Below are positions 1-7,446 of a stretch of DNA of 32,910 nt, in pieces; within the stretch, counting starts at the first letter, position 1, and each line of letters begins with the position of its first letter. The notes under the pieces are model-generated. The model was given only the letters and a program-made list of their open reading frames with translations. It was not told where the DNA came from and ran no database searches. Origin of the DNA: Prevotella sp. (GTDB taxonomy: Bacteria; Bacteroidota; Bacteroidia; Bacteroidales; Bacteroidaceae). Where the stretch lies: contig JAFPTC010000075.1 in assembly GCA_017400455.1 (NCBI GenBank), forward strand, positions 1-32,910, written 5' to 3'. The translations under genes and the position numbers were made by a program.

Positions 1-68
1 CCTCAAGGGTGACCAGCTGGAGCGCGAAGGCGACCCCGCACGATGGGTGGGACGGCGAGGGCGATTGA
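1..68 (+). other. possible 3' end of an upstream coding region
   Basis: The first 68 bases are GC-rich like the coding regions here, and one frame (codons from base 3) is open until TGA at 66-68; another frame (from base 2) stays open further. The fragment is too short to assign to a family, and neither frame can be preferred with confidence. Confidence 0.2.
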
Positions 69-191
69 ATACTGCAAGGATTATTCATGAATCATCAAGA
101 AGAGCAACAATTCTACAAACTCCTGCGCCAGCCATTGGGGCTGACGCAGGAGTTATTCATATATTATAGTTATTCATCTTTCTCAAGTTGT

Positions 192-320
192 AGGAGTTCT
201 GGAGTTACAGAAGTTCCGGAGTTCAGACAATAGTTCTGCTACGATGGCACTTCAATAATAACCACCTGAAAAGCGTAGAGAAAGGACTAACGTCTGAACT
301 CCCGCAACTCCAGAACTCCT
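192..320. repeat. inverted arrays of GGAGTTC units
   Basis: The left arm contains AGGAGTTCTGGAGTT (192-206) and GGAGTTCAGAC (218-228). The right arm contains the exact reverse complements, GTCTGAACTCC (292-302) and AACTCCAGAACTCCT (306-320). The spacing within the arms differs by 8 bases, so the two 11- and 15-base blocks match but the arms are not identical throughout. Each arm is itself a degenerate direct repeat of about 8-9 bp. The architecture, inverted arrays around a short centre, parallels the TTGCACC elements elsewhere in the window. Confidence 0.75.
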
Positions 321-468
321 GAACTACAAAGAGGTAGAGCAAATGCGAAACTTGAATAGTTATGGTTGACTTTTCAACACAGAGGGCGCAGAGGACATAG
401 AGACCATATCGATAGTTCGCAGAGGCGACAAAAGGGGCCGGAGTCCAAGCAAGCTTTTCCACCCTGAT

Positions 469-555
469 GGCCTGCAAAAGAGGAAAAGGGGCCTGCAAAC
501 GGGGAAAAAGGGGCCTGCAAACGAGGAAAAAAAGGCCTGCCAGCAGGGAGAAAAG
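469..555. repeat. four degenerate 21-22 bp tandem repeats
   Basis: GGCCTGC starts at 469, 490, 512 and 534, each followed by a purine-rich A/G stretch (GGCCTGCAAA then GGGGAAAAAGG-like), giving periods of 21, 22 and 22 bp. The units are contiguous with no unique spacers, so this is a tandem repeat, not a CRISPR array. No function can be read from it. Confidence 0.7.
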
Positions 556-718
556 TGCCCTCTTGCTCGTTGCGGCCGGGCGCCCGCATGAATAAGGGCG
601 GCCGCCCTTTTATCTTGGAGCGGACGGCAGAATCAGTCTTTCTACCCCTTGTTGTTGTCTTTCTTTGGGAAATGCAAAGTAACGATAAAAAAATAACTTG
701 GTACAAATGAGCATAGTC

Positions 719-839
719 ACTGACCCCACCCCCAACCCCTCCCCTACAAGGGAGGGGAGTGCCTCACGGAGTCCCTGCAGCGGGCAAGGCGGTAGCCGCT
801 CCCCTCCCTTGTAGGGGAGGGGTTGGGGGTGGGGTCAGT
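719..839. repeat. perfect 41-bp inverted repeat, MITE-like
   Basis: Bases 719-759 and 799-839 are exact reverse complements over 41 bp, separated by 39 bp. Each arm is also internally self-complementary (CCCCTCCC, a 5-base TTGTA loop, then GGGGAGGGG, read on the right arm). No transposase is adjacent. The outer ends read ACTGACCCC and GGGGTCAGT. It could be a non-autonomous mobile element or a structured intergenic unit; similar C/G-rich palindromes are common between genes in Bacteroidetes. Confidence 0.8.
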
Positions 840-875
840 AATATAAATCATACCAAGTTGTTTTTTAACGGTTAC

Positions 876-1053
876 AAAAGAAAAGCTCGCTTTCCTTTTG
901 TTTTGCCCTCGTTTTTTCGTCGCTCGACGCCCAGCGTCGCTTGTCTCTGACAAGAACTTTGCGCCTGTTTTCAGAAATAGAGTCAAGATGAAACTATATA
1001 GCGACGACGAGCTGGCGCAGATTCTCGCCCTTTACGTTAATGATATACTTTAG
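876..1053 (+). pseudogene. truncated duplicate of the cca promoter and first 13 codons
   Basis: Bases 955-1027 match 1437-1509 at 72 of 73 positions, covering the cca leader, ATG (988 versus 1470) and 13 codons. Bases 876-920 match 1392-1436 at about 41 of 45 positions, covering the -33 element. Between these blocks this copy has 34 extra bases (921-954) that separate the -33 TTTG (897-900) from the -7 element and destroy the TA of TAnnTTTG. After codon 13 the frame continues with unrelated sequence to TAG at 1051-1053, giving a 21-residue peptide if expressed. It is read as a broken copy, since the downstream copy has an intact promoter and full gene. Confidence 0.85.
921..954. repeat. 34-bp insertion with a hairpin splitting the duplicated promoter
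   Basis: These bases are absent from the matching position in the intact cca promoter (between 1436 and 1437). They contain CGACGC, a CCA loop, and GCGTCG (925-939), a perfect 6-bp stem. The insertion moves the two promoter elements apart by 34 bp. Confidence 0.65.
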
Positions 1054-1096
1054 ACGGATGGGGTGATGATTAGTCGCCATGCAAATATTTGTGCTT

Positions 1097-1119
1097 AAAG
1101 GTATACGTTATATACCTTT
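1097..1119. repeat. AT-rich hairpin
   Basis: AAAGGTATA, a 5-base loop CGTTA, and TATACCTTT form a perfect 9-bp stem, followed by one further T. It is too AT-rich to be a strong terminator, and no gene ends just before it. It could be an operator or a relic of whatever brought in the region between the two cca copies. Confidence 0.4.
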
Positions 1120-1412
1120 TAAGGCGATTACTTGCATTGTTTTCTATTCAATGTCGATTTCGAGGAGTTCCGCCATTTTATTTCATACCGCGTACAAAAT
1201 TAGCTATTTCCCCACAAAATAACGAAGAAAAACCATTTTTTCTGCAAAAGACAATCAGTTTTATATCTTTTTCTTCACTTTTGTTCTCTTCAACGCGCTA
1301 TGAATGTAACGAGTGGGGGGCATTTGGGCTATCTTGTGGCTTTCTTTAAAATGAGATTTAGGAGATGTGAACTTATTGTCACTCGGGAGTGAAAAGAAAA
1401 ACACGCTTTTCT

Positions 1413-1443
1413 TTTGTTTTGCTCTCGTTTTTTCGTAACTTTG
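1413..1443 (+). promoter_or_regulatory. cca promoter
   Basis: TTTG at 1413-1416, a 19-nt spacer and TAACTTTG at 1436-1443 match the Bacteroidetes -33/-7 consensus (TTTG and TAnnTTTG). This argues for the ATG at 1470 and against an in-frame upstream start at 1389, which would lie within the promoter. Confidence 0.85.
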
Positions 1444-1469
1444 CACCTGTTTTCAGAAATAGAGTCAAG

Positions 1470-2900
1470 ATGAAACTATATAGCGACGACGAGCTGGCGC
1501 AGATTCTCGACCAGCCGATATTCCACCAGATAGGCCAGGTGGCCGACGAGATGGGGGTGGACTGCTACGTGGTGGGAGGCTACGTGCGCGACATCTTCCT
1601 GCAGCGGCCCAGCAACGACATCGACGTGGTGGTGGTGGGCAGCGGCATCGACGTGGCCAGCCGCCTGAAGAAGGTGCTGGGCAGGAAAGCCCATCTCAGC
1701 GTGTTCCGCAATTTCGGCACCGCCCAGGTGAAGATGGGCCACATGGAGGTGGAGTTTGTGGGCGCCCGCCGCGAGAGCTACAGCCACGACTCGCGCAAGC
1801 CCATCGTGGAGGACGGCACCCTGGAGGACGACCAGAACCGCCGCGACTTCACCATCAACGCCATGGCCATCTGCCTCAATGGCAGCCGCTTCGGCGAGCT
1901 GGTAGACCCCTTCAACGGCTTGGCCGACCTGGAGGACGGCATCATAGCCACCCCGCTGGACCCGGAGGTGACCTTCAGCGACGACCCCCTGCGCATGATG
2001 CGCTGCATACGCTTTGCCACTCAGCTGAACTTCCAGATTGAGGAAGAGACCTTCCGCGCCCTGGAGGACATGGCCGAACGCATCAGAATAGTCAGCATGG
2101 AGCGCATACAGGTGGAGCTGAACAAGATCATGCTCGCACCCACGCCCAGCCGGGGATTCGTGGACCTGCAGCGTGCCGGACTGCTGCAAATCATACTGCC
2201 CGAAGTGGCCGCGCTCGACATCGTGGAGCAGAAGAACGGCCGAGCCCACAAGAACAATTTCTACCACTCGCTGGAGGTGCTCGACAACGTGGCCCGCCGC
2301 GATGCTGGCCTGTGGCTGCGATGGGCAGCCCTGTTGCACGACATCGGCAAGACGAAGACCAAGCGCTGGGACGCCCTGGCCGGATGGACGTTCCATAACC
2401 ATAATTATATAGGTATGAAGATGGTGGAGCCGCTGTTCCGCCGTATGAAGCTGCCCATGGGCCAGGAGATGCACTATGTGGAGAAGCTCGTGGAGCTGCA
2501 CATGAGGCCGCAGGCCATTGCCGACAACGAGGTGACCGACTCGGCCGTGCGCAGGCTGCTGAGCGATGCCGGCGACGACATAGACGACCTGATGACGCTC
2601 TGCGAAGCCGACATCACGTCGAAGAACGAGGTGAAGAAGAAGCTGTTCCTGGAGAACTTCCGCATGGTGCGCGAAAAGCTGACCGACCTGGTGGAGAAGG
2701 ACTACAAGCGCCTGCTTCAGCCCGTCATCGACGGCAACGAGATCATGCAGCTCTTCGGCTTGAAACCCTCACGTGAGGTGGGCCTGCTGAAGCAGTTCCT
2801 GAAGGACGCCGTGCTGGACAATCGCGTGGCCAACGAGCGCGAGCCGCTGATGGAGCTGCTGATGGAGAAGGCAAAGGAGATGAAGCTGGTGCACGACTGA
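1470..2900 (+). CDS. cca: CCA-adding enzyme / poly(A) polymerase family with HD domain
   Basis: This 476-residue protein is a class II tRNA nucleotidyltransferase, which adds or repairs the 3' CCA of tRNA in the cytoplasm using CTP and ATP. Visible motifs are GGYVRD (36-41) and DIDV (50-53), the nucleotidyltransferase metal site; RRDFTINAMA (124-133), the nucleotide-recognition region; the neck/body helices (to about 250); and an HD phosphohydrolase-type domain with ALLHDIGK (287-294). The fused HD domain is usual in the Bacteroidetes enzymes. The ATG at 1470 is chosen because a full promoter ends at 1443. A truncated second copy of the promoter and first 13 codons lies 482 bp upstream. A poly(A) polymerase role is possible for this family, but the single copy and the motifs favour CCA addition. 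Confidence 0.95.
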   Translation: MKLYSDDELAQILDQPIFHQIGQVADEMGVDCYVVGGYVRDIFLQRPSNDIDVVVVGSGIDVASRLKKVLGRKAHLSVFRNFGTAQVKMGHMEVEFVGARRESYSHDSRKPIVEDGTLEDDQNRRDFTINAMAICLNGSRFGELVDPFNGLADLEDGIIATPLDPEVTFSDDPLRMMRCIRFATQLNFQIEEETFRALEDMAERIRIVSMERIQVELNKIMLAPTPSRGFVDLQRAGLLQIILPEVAALDIVEQKNGRAHKNNFYHSLEVLDNVARRDAGLWLRWAALLHDIGKTKTKRWDALAGWTFHNHNYIGMKMVEPLFRRMKLPMGQEMHYVEKLVELHMRPQAIADNEVTDSAVRRLLSDAGDDIDDLMTLCEADITSKNEVKKKLFLENFRMVREKLTDLVEKDYKRLLQPVIDGNEIMQLFGLKPSREVGLLKQFLKDAVLDNRVANEREPLMELLMEKAKEMKLVHD

Positions 2901-2977
2901 GTGGCAGTCCGCTCTTTTCAGGAAGCAGCCAGCGCGCCCCGCTTTTTCGTCATGTAGACATTTTTTGTGGGCTTTTC

Positions 2978-3009
2978 CTTGCTTGTATGCCGAAAAATAA
3001 CTATCTTTG
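2978..3009 (+). promoter_or_regulatory. mazG promoter
   Basis: TATCTTTG at 3002-3009 fits TAnnTTTG. A CTTG at 2978-2981 lies 20 nt upstream as the likely -33 element. Transcription would start about 5-8 nt downstream, only a few bases before the ATG at 3018. Confidence 0.7.
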
Positions 3010-3017
3010 CAGCGATT

Positions 3018-3887
3018 ATGGAAAAGAACATGCACACACGAGAAGAACAGATGCAGGCTTTCGGAAGGCTGCTCGACGTGCTGGACCAGCTGCGCGAGAA
3101 ATGCCCTTGGGACCGCAAACAAACCAACGAGAGCCTGCGGCCGAACACCATAGAGGAGACCTATGAGCTGTGTGACGCACTGGCCCGAGGCGACCAGCAC
3201 GACACCATGAAGGAACTGGGCGACGTGATGATGCACCTCTGCTTCTATGCCAAGATAGGGCAGGAGCAGGGCGCCTTCGACATCTACGACGTGCTGCGCC
3301 ATCAGGCCGACAAGCTCATCTTCCGCCATCCGCACATCTATCATCCCAGCCAGGTGGGGCAGGACCATCCCCGTCCGCTGCCTTACGGCGAGACCGACGA
3401 CGAGCGCGAGTTTGCCAAGGCCAGCACTGCCGACCAGGTGCTGCAGAACTGGGAACAGATAAAGCTGAAGGAGAAGGACGGCAACAAGACCGTGCTGAGT
3501 GGTGTGCCGGCGGCGCTGCCCTCGGTGATCAAGGCCTATCGCATTCAGGACAAAGCCCGCAACGTGGGCTTCGACTGGCAGCAGCGCGACGACGTGTGGG
3601 ACAAGGTGCGCGAAGAGTTGGGCGAGCTGGAGGCAGAGCTGAAACGCGAAGACAAGGAGAAAAGCACCAACGAGCTGGGCGACTTCCTCTTCTCGGTCAT
3701 CAATGCTGCACGGCTCTACAAGCTGAATCCCGACAATGCCCTGGAGCGCACCAACGCCAAGTTCATTCGCCGGTTCAACTACATTGAGCAGCACAGCATC
3801 AGGGTGGGAAAGCCGCTGACCGAGATGTCGCTTGAGGAGATGGACCGCCTTTGGAACGAGGCCAAAAGCCAGGAAACCAACGAGTGA
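3018..3887 (+). CDS. mazG: MazG nucleoside triphosphate pyrophosphohydrolase
   Basis: This all-alpha NTP pyrophosphatase hydrolyses (d)NTPs to NMPs and pyrophosphate in the cytoplasm and is thought to clear aberrant nucleotides. The 289-residue protein has the tandem MazG layout. The first repeat has CPWD (29-32), EETYE (46-50) and ELGDV (66-70), the Mg-binding ExxE and ExxD pattern. The second repeat, near residues 190-225, again shows an EELGELE helix and NELGDFLFS. The ATG at 3018 is chosen because an earlier in-frame start (2967) lies upstream of the promoter; ATGs at 3030 and 3051 are also possible. It begins 117 bp after cca and has its own promoter. Confidence 0.93.
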   Translation: MEKNMHTREEQMQAFGRLLDVLDQLREKCPWDRKQTNESLRPNTIEETYELCDALARGDQHDTMKELGDVMMHLCFYAKIGQEQGAFDIYDVLRHQADKLIFRHPHIYHPSQVGQDHPRPLPYGETDDEREFAKASTADQVLQNWEQIKLKEKDGNKTVLSGVPAALPSVIKAYRIQDKARNVGFDWQQRDDVWDKVREELGELEAELKREDKEKSTNELGDFLFSVINAARLYKLNPDNALERTNAKFIRRFNYIEQHSIRVGKPLTEMSLEEMDRLWNEAKSQETNE

Positions 3888-3931
3888 CGGCTATCGCTGA
3901 GAACTAAGAAGAACTTAAAACAATAACGGCT

Positions 3932-4606
3932 ATGAAGAAATTATTGCTTGCACTGACTGCAATTTCGTTTCTGTTGGTAGGATGCGACATGCGCGCCCCG
4001 TTGAAGGTGGGCTACGAGGCTCCCCCCGAACAGCAGGAAGAGAAGGATACCACGCTTTACGGCTTTTGTGGAGCTGCCTCTACGCCAAGCCGGCTGCAGC
4101 TGATCACGGCCACCGACGACACCGTGTTCGTCAACGTGGAAGAGGCCAGGAAGAAAGGACGTGTCTTTGGAGGCTATCATCGTGGCGACGAGATCTACGT
4201 AGTGCCCGATGCCGACCATAACAATGCCCTCTTCACCATCAATAAGTCGAGCCTGCTGGGCGAATGGGTGATGCCCAGCCCCTACGACGGCAGCACCCCC
4301 TCCGGCATTGTGCTGAAGGACGGCGGTGAAGCCGAAAGCTTCAGGCAGCAGGGCGACATCATCTACAAGTCGTGGGGAATTTTCAATGGCCATCTGCAGA
4401 TAGTAGAGACCCGCGAAGACGGAACGGACATGTACTACACGCAGACCTATGAGATCACCCGCATGACGCAGGACTCGCTCTATCTGAAGAACATCAATCC
4501 CGACGAAGAGGAAACCTTTGAGTACGGACGCTACAAGCCCGAGCCCGAGGTGGACCTTGGCGTGGAGCTGGACTACAACTACGAGGAAGACTACATGCTC
4601 TTCTGA
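3932..4606 (+). CDS. predicted lipoprotein, lipocalin-like
   Basis: This is a 224-residue exported protein of unknown function. The N-terminus is a type II signal peptide (MKKLL, a hydrophobic core, lipobox LVGC with Cys18), so it should be lipid-anchored. The segment from about residue 110 (LLGEWVMPSPYDG..., then alternating beta-like strands such as GIVLKDGGEAES and YTQTYEITRM) resembles the lipocalin-like domains common in Bacteroidetes lipoproteins; this is by appearance, not by search. The C-terminus is very acidic and rich in Tyr, Asp and Glu. It lies 44 bp after mazG and 15 bp before rnz, with no promoter of its own seen, so co-transcription with both is likely. Confidence 0.75.
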   Translation: MKKLLLALTAISFLLVGCDMRAPLKVGYEAPPEQQEEKDTTLYGFCGAASTPSRLQLITATDDTVFVNVEEARKKGRVFGGYHRGDEIYVVPDADHNNALFTINKSSLLGEWVMPSPYDGSTPSGIVLKDGGEAESFRQQGDIIYKSWGIFNGHLQIVETREDGTDMYYTQTYEITRMTQDSLYLKNINPDEEETFEYGRYKPEPEVDLGVELDYNYEEDYMLF

Positions 4607-4621
4607 TAAATAGACCTTTTC

Positions 4622-5539
4622 ATGGAACCATTCCGACTACATATCCTGGGCTGTGGAAGCGCACTGCCCACGATGAGGCATTTCTCGTCGATGCAGGTCG
4701 TTGAGTGCAGGGGGAAACTCTACATGATTGACTGCGGCGAGGGTGCTCAGATTCAGTTGCGCCGCTCCAGCTTGTCGTTCGAGAAGCTGGGCCACATCTT
4801 CATCTCCCACATTCACGGCGACCACTGCTTTGGCCTGATAGGACTCATCAGCACCTTCGGACTGTTGGGGCGCGTATCGACGCTGCACATTCATGCCCCC
4901 GCCCAGTTGGGAACCATGCTGAAAGCCCAGCTCGACATGTTCTTCAACTACGACATTGGCTATCAGGTGGAGTTTCATGCCGTTGACACTTATAGCCGGC
5001 AGGTCATCTTTGAAGACCGCTCGCTCAGCGTGGAGTCTATACCCCTGGAGCACCGCATGCCCTGCTGCGGATTCCTGTTCCGCGAAAAGCCGCAGTTGCC
5101 CCACATCCGCCGCGACATGATCGACATGTACGGAATACCTGTGTCGCAAATCAACAACATCAAGAACGGGCAGGGCTATACACTGTCCGACGGCACCTAC
5201 ATCGAGCATGAGCGGCTGGTGTCGCCGCCCGACGCCCCGCGCAGCTATGCCTACTGCTCCGACACGCGCTATATGCCCCAGCTCCATCAGCAGGTGGAAG
5301 GCGTCAGCACCCTCTACCACGAGAGTACATACGCTCAGGACAAGCTGGCAAGCGCTGAGAAATACTTCCACTCCACGGCGGCCCAGGCGGCCATGGTGGC
5401 TCGCGAAGCAAGGGTGGGGAAGCTGCTGCTCGGACATTACAGCGCCCGCTACGATGACGAAAGCGTGCTGCTCAGAGAGGCTCAGGCAATCTTCCCCAAT
5501 GCCTTCCTGACGAACGAAAAAGACATTTTTGACATATAA
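4622..5539 (+). CDS. rnz: ribonuclease Z
   Basis: RNase Z is a zinc metallo-beta-lactamase-fold endonuclease that matures tRNA 3' ends in the cytoplasm, working just before or instead of exonucleolytic trimming; the CCA enzyme encoded upstream acts on the product. The 305-residue length fits the short form. Visible features are the N-terminal LGCGSALPT, DCGEGAQ (37-43) and the zinc motif SHIHGDH (His63, His65, Asp67, His68), with further ligands expected in the YCSDT region and the late LLGHYSARYDD segment. The final residues overlap an unrelated open frame running toward the next gene. The ATG at 4622 directly follows the lipoprotein gene. Confidence 0.95.
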   Translation: MEPFRLHILGCGSALPTMRHFSSMQVVECRGKLYMIDCGEGAQIQLRRSSLSFEKLGHIFISHIHGDHCFGLIGLISTFGLLGRVSTLHIHAPAQLGTMLKAQLDMFFNYDIGYQVEFHAVDTYSRQVIFEDRSLSVESIPLEHRMPCCGFLFREKPQLPHIRRDMIDMYGIPVSQINNIKNGQGYTLSDGTYIEHERLVSPPDAPRSYAYCSDTRYMPQLHQQVEGVSTLYHESTYAQDKLASAEKYFHSTAAQAAMVAREARVGKLLLGHYSARYDDESVLLREAQAIFPNAFLTNEKDIFDI

Positions 5540-5561
5540 AGGTCACTTTTCGCCCGTTTTA

Positions 5562-5593
5562 TTTGGCCAGTTGGATATTATTTCGTATTTTTG
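5562..5593 (+). promoter_or_regulatory. promoter for the 5619 mini-protein and probably the transpeptidase
   Basis: TTTG at 5562-5565, a 20-nt spacer and TATTTTTG at 5586-5593 fit the Bacteroidetes consensus. This supports the ATG at 5619 over an in-frame start at 5529, which overlaps rnz. Confidence 0.75.
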
Positions 5594-5618
5594 CGGAGTA
5601 ATTACAAACTTTGCATGC

Positions 5619-5936
5619 ATGAATAAAAGAACTATAGTCATTGCGTCGATTCTCGCCATGCTTGCCGTTGCAAATCCTGTGAATGCAACGACGATGGTCA
5701 TGGAGATGGGCGTTGCAGAGCAAATTGATGAACAGACACCCGCTATCAGCGTTAACGGAAATACGGTTAATGTGCAGCATGCCGAGGGCATGGAATTGGA
5801 AGTGGTGTCACTCACAGGGCGTGCCGTGGCTTCCTATAAGATAGAAGGGCCGGCTCAGCGTATAGAACTTAATCTTCCAAAGGGGTGCTACATTCTGAAA
5901 GTTGGCAAGGTGGTTCGCAAGGTCACCGTGCGTTAA
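5619..5936 (+). CDS. secreted mini-protein resembling a stand-alone T9SS C-terminal domain
   Basis: This 105-residue protein has a Sec signal peptide (MNKRT, hydrophobic to about residue 24, NATT). The rest (about residues 43-105) has the strand pattern of Por/type IX secretion sorting domains: NTVNVQHAEGMELEVVSLTG, then RIELNLPKGCYILKVGKVV, ending KVTVR. Normally such domains are C-terminal tails on large secreted proteins; here there is almost nothing between signal peptide and tail, only about 20 residues. It may be a remnant of a degraded secreted protein, an adaptor, or a small surface protein. The gene end overlaps the next frame by 52 nt. Confidence 0.7.
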   Translation: MNKRTIVIASILAMLAVANPVNATTMVMEMGVAEQIDEQTPAISVNGNTVNVQHAEGMELEVVSLTGRAVASYKIEGPAQRIELNLPKGCYILKVGKVVRKVTVR

Positions 5937-7411
5937 TTGTTCTGGCAAGTGTCTTCCTTGCATTGAATATCTCGGCATGCAAGCAAAGCGCCAATGCCGA
6001 GGTCGATGAGGCTGCCCAAAGGTTGGAACAGCTCTATCGCGATCATTTCCTCGACGCTCATCAGCATCTTGACATTATCATGGCCGACAGCCATGACACC
6101 ATCTATGCCGACCGCATGGGTAATCGCTATTACCACGAGGGCGGACAGTGGCGTTGGATGGGCATGCCGGAGCAGATAGCCCTTTGCGATGCACTGGACA
6201 GCGTGATGCACGTCCAGATACCAGCCATGGGGTTCAGTGAAGACGTGTTCCGCCTGGCCGACATTGACTCGGCACTCACTGTCATGCACCAGCCCGACTC
6301 GGCTCAGAACCTTGCACTGACCATGGCACAGCTGGAGTACAACCTCATGCATGCCTATCTGAAATATGTCGTGGGTCAGCGCTTTGGCTTCTCCACGCCA
6401 GCCAAGCTCTTTGGCCGCCAGAATTATGACATAGAGATAGATCAGGCCGACAGTGCCTTCATAGACTATGCCTTGAAGCAGCTGTCCGACAAGCAGACCA
6501 TGCTCGACTTCCTGGCAGCTGCCGAAACAGACGACAGTGCCTATCATGCACTGAAGCGGCAATTGGCGCTTGACACCACCAACGAAGCCCGAAACCGCAC
6601 ACTGTGCAACATGGAGCGGTTGCGCTGGCGCGACAAGAAGCAGGCCAAGCAGGCCAGCCGCCACATCTTTGTCAACATTGCGGCCCAGCAGGTGTGGGCC
6701 GTCGCTCCCGACAGCGTCATCAACATGCGTATCTGCTGCGGAAAACCCTCGACAAAGACGCCCTTGCTCTCCAGCGATATTTATCGCATTGAGGTGAACC
6801 CCGAATGGGGCATCCCGCAGAGCATCATCCGTGGCGAGGTGAGTGGCCACGCAGGAGACTCGGCCTATTTCGCACGGCGTAATTACTATATCACCAATGG
6901 CTCCGGCCAGCGCGTAGACCCAAGGAACCTTTCTCAGGCCGACTTGGCCAGCGGACGCTATGCCGTGCGCCAGCGTAGCGGAGCAGGCAACTCGCTCGGA
7001 CGCATCATCTTCCGATTCAAAAACAGATTCTCCGTCTACTTGCACGACACCTCGTCGCCAGGAGTCTTCAAGAACGACCGACGCACCGTTTCCCACGGTT
7101 GCGTCAGGCTCCAGCGTCCCTTTGAGATAGCCGAGTTCGTGCTTCCCAATGCCGACGAGTGGATGCTGGACAAGATGCGCCTTTCAATGGATTTGCAGCC
7201 TAAGACCGAGCAGGGACGAGAGTATAAGCGCACCCATACCGGAGCCATCAGGCTGGTGAACAACACCAGCGTGGAGCCGACGGTGCCCGTGCTCATTGAC
7301 TATTACACCCGCTATCCCAATCCTAAGACGGGAGATATCGAAACCTGGGGTGATCCCTATGATTATGACAAGATTGTGCTGAAGGCCATTAAACCTTTCT
7401 TGCCGCAATGA
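5885..7411 (+). CDS. L,D-transpeptidase (YkuD domain, LdtD/YcbB-like)
   Basis: This is a cell-envelope enzyme expected to form meso-DAP to meso-DAP cross-links, or to attach other amines, in peptidoglycan. The C-terminal YkuD domain runs from about residue 260 (IFVNIAAQQVWAV) to the catalytic motif SHGCVRL, with His404 and Cys406. The preceding region (about 35-255) is helical, like the scaffold part of YcbB-type enzymes, and overall size (508) fits. The N-terminus ends in a lipobox-like NISAC, so it may be a lipoprotein. The start is uncertain: GTG at 5885 is the first start in frame, overlapping the mini-protein gene by 52 nt; TTA-ATT codons at the stop of that gene leave no better start before the hydrophobic segment. 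Confidence 0.88.
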   Translation: MLHSESWQGGSQGHRALIVLASVFLALNISACKQSANAEVDEAAQRLEQLYRDHFLDAHQHLDIIMADSHDTIYADRMGNRYYHEGGQWRWMGMPEQIALCDALDSVMHVQIPAMGFSEDVFRLADIDSALTVMHQPDSAQNLALTMAQLEYNLMHAYLKYVVGQRFGFSTPAKLFGRQNYDIEIDQADSAFIDYALKQLSDKQTMLDFLAAAETDDSAYHALKRQLALDTTNEARNRTLCNMERLRWRDKKQAKQASRHIFVNIAAQQVWAVAPDSVINMRICCGKPSTKTPLLSSDIYRIEVNPEWGIPQSIIRGEVSGHAGDSAYFARRNYYITNGSGQRVDPRNLSQADLASGRYAVRQRSGAGNSLGRIIFRFKNRFSVYLHDTSSPGVFKNDRRTVSHGCVRLQRPFEIAEFVLPNADEWMLDKMRLSMDLQPKTEQGREYKRTHTGAIRLVNNTSVEPTVPVLIDYYTRYPNPKTGDIETWGDPYDYDKIVLKAIKPFLPQ

Positions 7412-7446
7412 CGTCATAAGACAAAAGTCTGGAAGTAAACGGAAAG

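Larger units (their letters stand above)
69..1469. other. long gene-poor spacer with nested repeats
   Basis: No convincing gene is seen. Open frames at 223-498, 374-706, 759-950 and 1089-1349 lack recognisable domains and run through repeats. The stretch holds, in order: an inverted pair of GGAGTTC arrays (192-320), a GGCCTGC tandem repeat (469-555), GC palindromes near 565-613, a perfect 41-bp inverted repeat (719-839), a truncated copy of the cca promoter and start (876-1053), a hairpin (1097-1119), and an AT-rich region leading to the real cca promoter at 1413-1443. Confidence 0.7.

Noticed and set aside
469-555. A CRISPR array
   Set aside because: The units are contiguous and degenerate with no unique spacers, and no cas gene is in the window.
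223-706. Minus-strand open frames in the first kilobase
   Set aside because: They run through the GGCCTGC tandem repeat and low-complexity Cys/Leu codons, and there is no promoter or family match.
1089-1349. An 86-codon plus-strand frame upstream of cca
   Set aside because: Phe/Ser-rich translation of AT-rich DNA without domain; it begins next to the 1097-1119 hairpin and has no promoter.
1389-1469. An N-terminal extension of the CCA enzyme from an in-frame start at 1389
   Set aside because: It would be translated from sequence that contains the -33 and -7 promoter elements.
1476-2501. A 341-codon open frame on the minus strand opposite cca
   Set aside because: It lies wholly opposite a clear CCA enzyme and is compositionally like the other antisense frames.
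5933-7096. A 387-codon minus-strand frame opposite the L,D-transpeptidase
   Set aside because: The plus strand carries a catalytic HGCVR motif in a full-length enzyme; the antisense frame has none.
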